Shown here piece after piece: positions 63,330-64,000 of a stretch of 64,000 bases of DNA; position 1 is the first letter of the stretch, and every line of letters starts with the position of its first letter. Below the pieces are notes generated by a model. That model was not told where the DNA came from, ran no database searches, and saw only the letters and a program-made list of their open reading frames with translations. The stretch comes from Monarcha castaneiventris obscurior (lineage: Eukaryota; Chordata; Aves; Passeriformes; Monarchidae), in contig JAMPIT010000417.1 of the NCBI GenBank assembly GCA_026261815.1, positions 4,249,501 through 4,313,500 on the forward strand, in the 5' to 3' direction. Both the position numbers and the translations under genes were made by a program.

Positions 63330-64000
63330 CTGCAAAACAAAAAGTGAAACTTGGACTTACACGAAAAGCAAAAGATATTTGGAAGAAACAACAACTAGAC
63401 AAGTAAGAAATAGTCAAGATAATCTAACCTGTAGATTCCATAGTAGAAATTAAATATACAGTTGGGAAGTGCTGGGGAGTTTACTTCATTTACCTTTGGG
63501 GAAATACAAAGTTTCCTCACAGGTCCTGAGCACACTTCTTTTTATTTGGCCACCATGTCTTTACAATCAAAGGATAACTTTGGCCTGCATGGTATATGGG
63601 AAAATCCTGCTTTATTTGAGGCCCTTCTTGAACAAACACAGAAGCAATTTTTCAATTTTCTCATGTGACCTGTTTTAGCACAAAGTCTCTACTACATCAG
63701 GGGTAGGTGGGGTTTTGGCTGACAGCTAGTAAATTTTTTATTTTTTTACTTTAGTGTAGATATATATAAAATTTGCAACTGTAAAGAGGTAAAGATCAGT
63801 GATTAGTAAACCTGGCAGAATTACTATTTAGTAATCCTGTCAGATTAACCCATGGACCATATTAACAAAATCTGTCAAATCCTTTTTTGATGGAAAAGTT
63901 TTTTCCTCTGGAAATGACAATTTTAACATACTGAAGCACTCTGAGAATACCCCAATTTGCTCTGCAAGTGCTTAGACCTCATTTTCATGGCCTGACCCCT
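63330..64000. other. SLC5A8: SLC5A8 intron (right edge)
   Basis: Intronic up to the window end. The preceding SLC5A8 exon is not present here. Two overlapping plus-strand frames (63462-63678) look like chance. Confidence 0.65.

Overview
The window is vertebrate nuclear DNA, most likely avian. It is AT-rich with short introns, sparse degraded repeats and traces that look like CR1 retroposons, as in bird genomes. The species cannot be named from the sequence. Nearly all of it is accounted for by two convergent, conserved multi-exon membrane-protein genes. Most long open frames outside the exons below are chance frames in introns.

Region 1 (1 to about 54,920, plus strand) is the 3' three quarters of an anoctamin gene that I assign to ANO4 (TMEM16D). 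Nineteen coding exons were reconstructed by hand between 1223 and 51441. All have GT-AG borders and every phase closes. Joined, they give 710 in-frame residues ending at a TGA, which matches the C-terminal part of a family member of about 955 residues. The first exons lie upstream of the window. The product keeps the cysteine-rich first extracellular loop, the TMEM16 membrane core and all the acidic calcium-site residues. A 3' UTR of about 3.5 kb follows, with two closely spaced AATAAA signals near 54,890.

Region 2 (about 54,920 to 58,410) is the tail-to-tail intergenic interval, including the probable SLC5A8 3' UTR.

Region 3 (58,410 to 64,000, minus strand) holds the last four coding exons of SLC5A8 (SMCT1, a sodium-coupled monocarboxylate transporter). 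They cover its last 171 residues; the rest lies beyond the right edge. ANO4 and SLC5A8 are neighbours in other vertebrates. The paralogous pair ANO3/SLC5A12 has a similar arrangement, so neighbourhood alone could not decide the family member. The protein details could.

Non-genic structure: an (AGGAT)n array of about 142 bp abutting a CR1-like 3' end (34.1-34.3 kb); a 5-copy, 56-bp tandem repeat with an alternating two-unit pattern (48.04-48.32 kb); an LTR-like block on the minus strand (18.0-18.6 kb); a G17 homopolymer (17.0 kb); a G-tract just after an ANO4 donor site (43.3 kb); and several AT-rich or purine-rich simple repeats. I found no previously undescribed multi-gene system. The best leads are the repeat architecture, the altered SLC5A8 C-terminus and the splice-site peculiarities.
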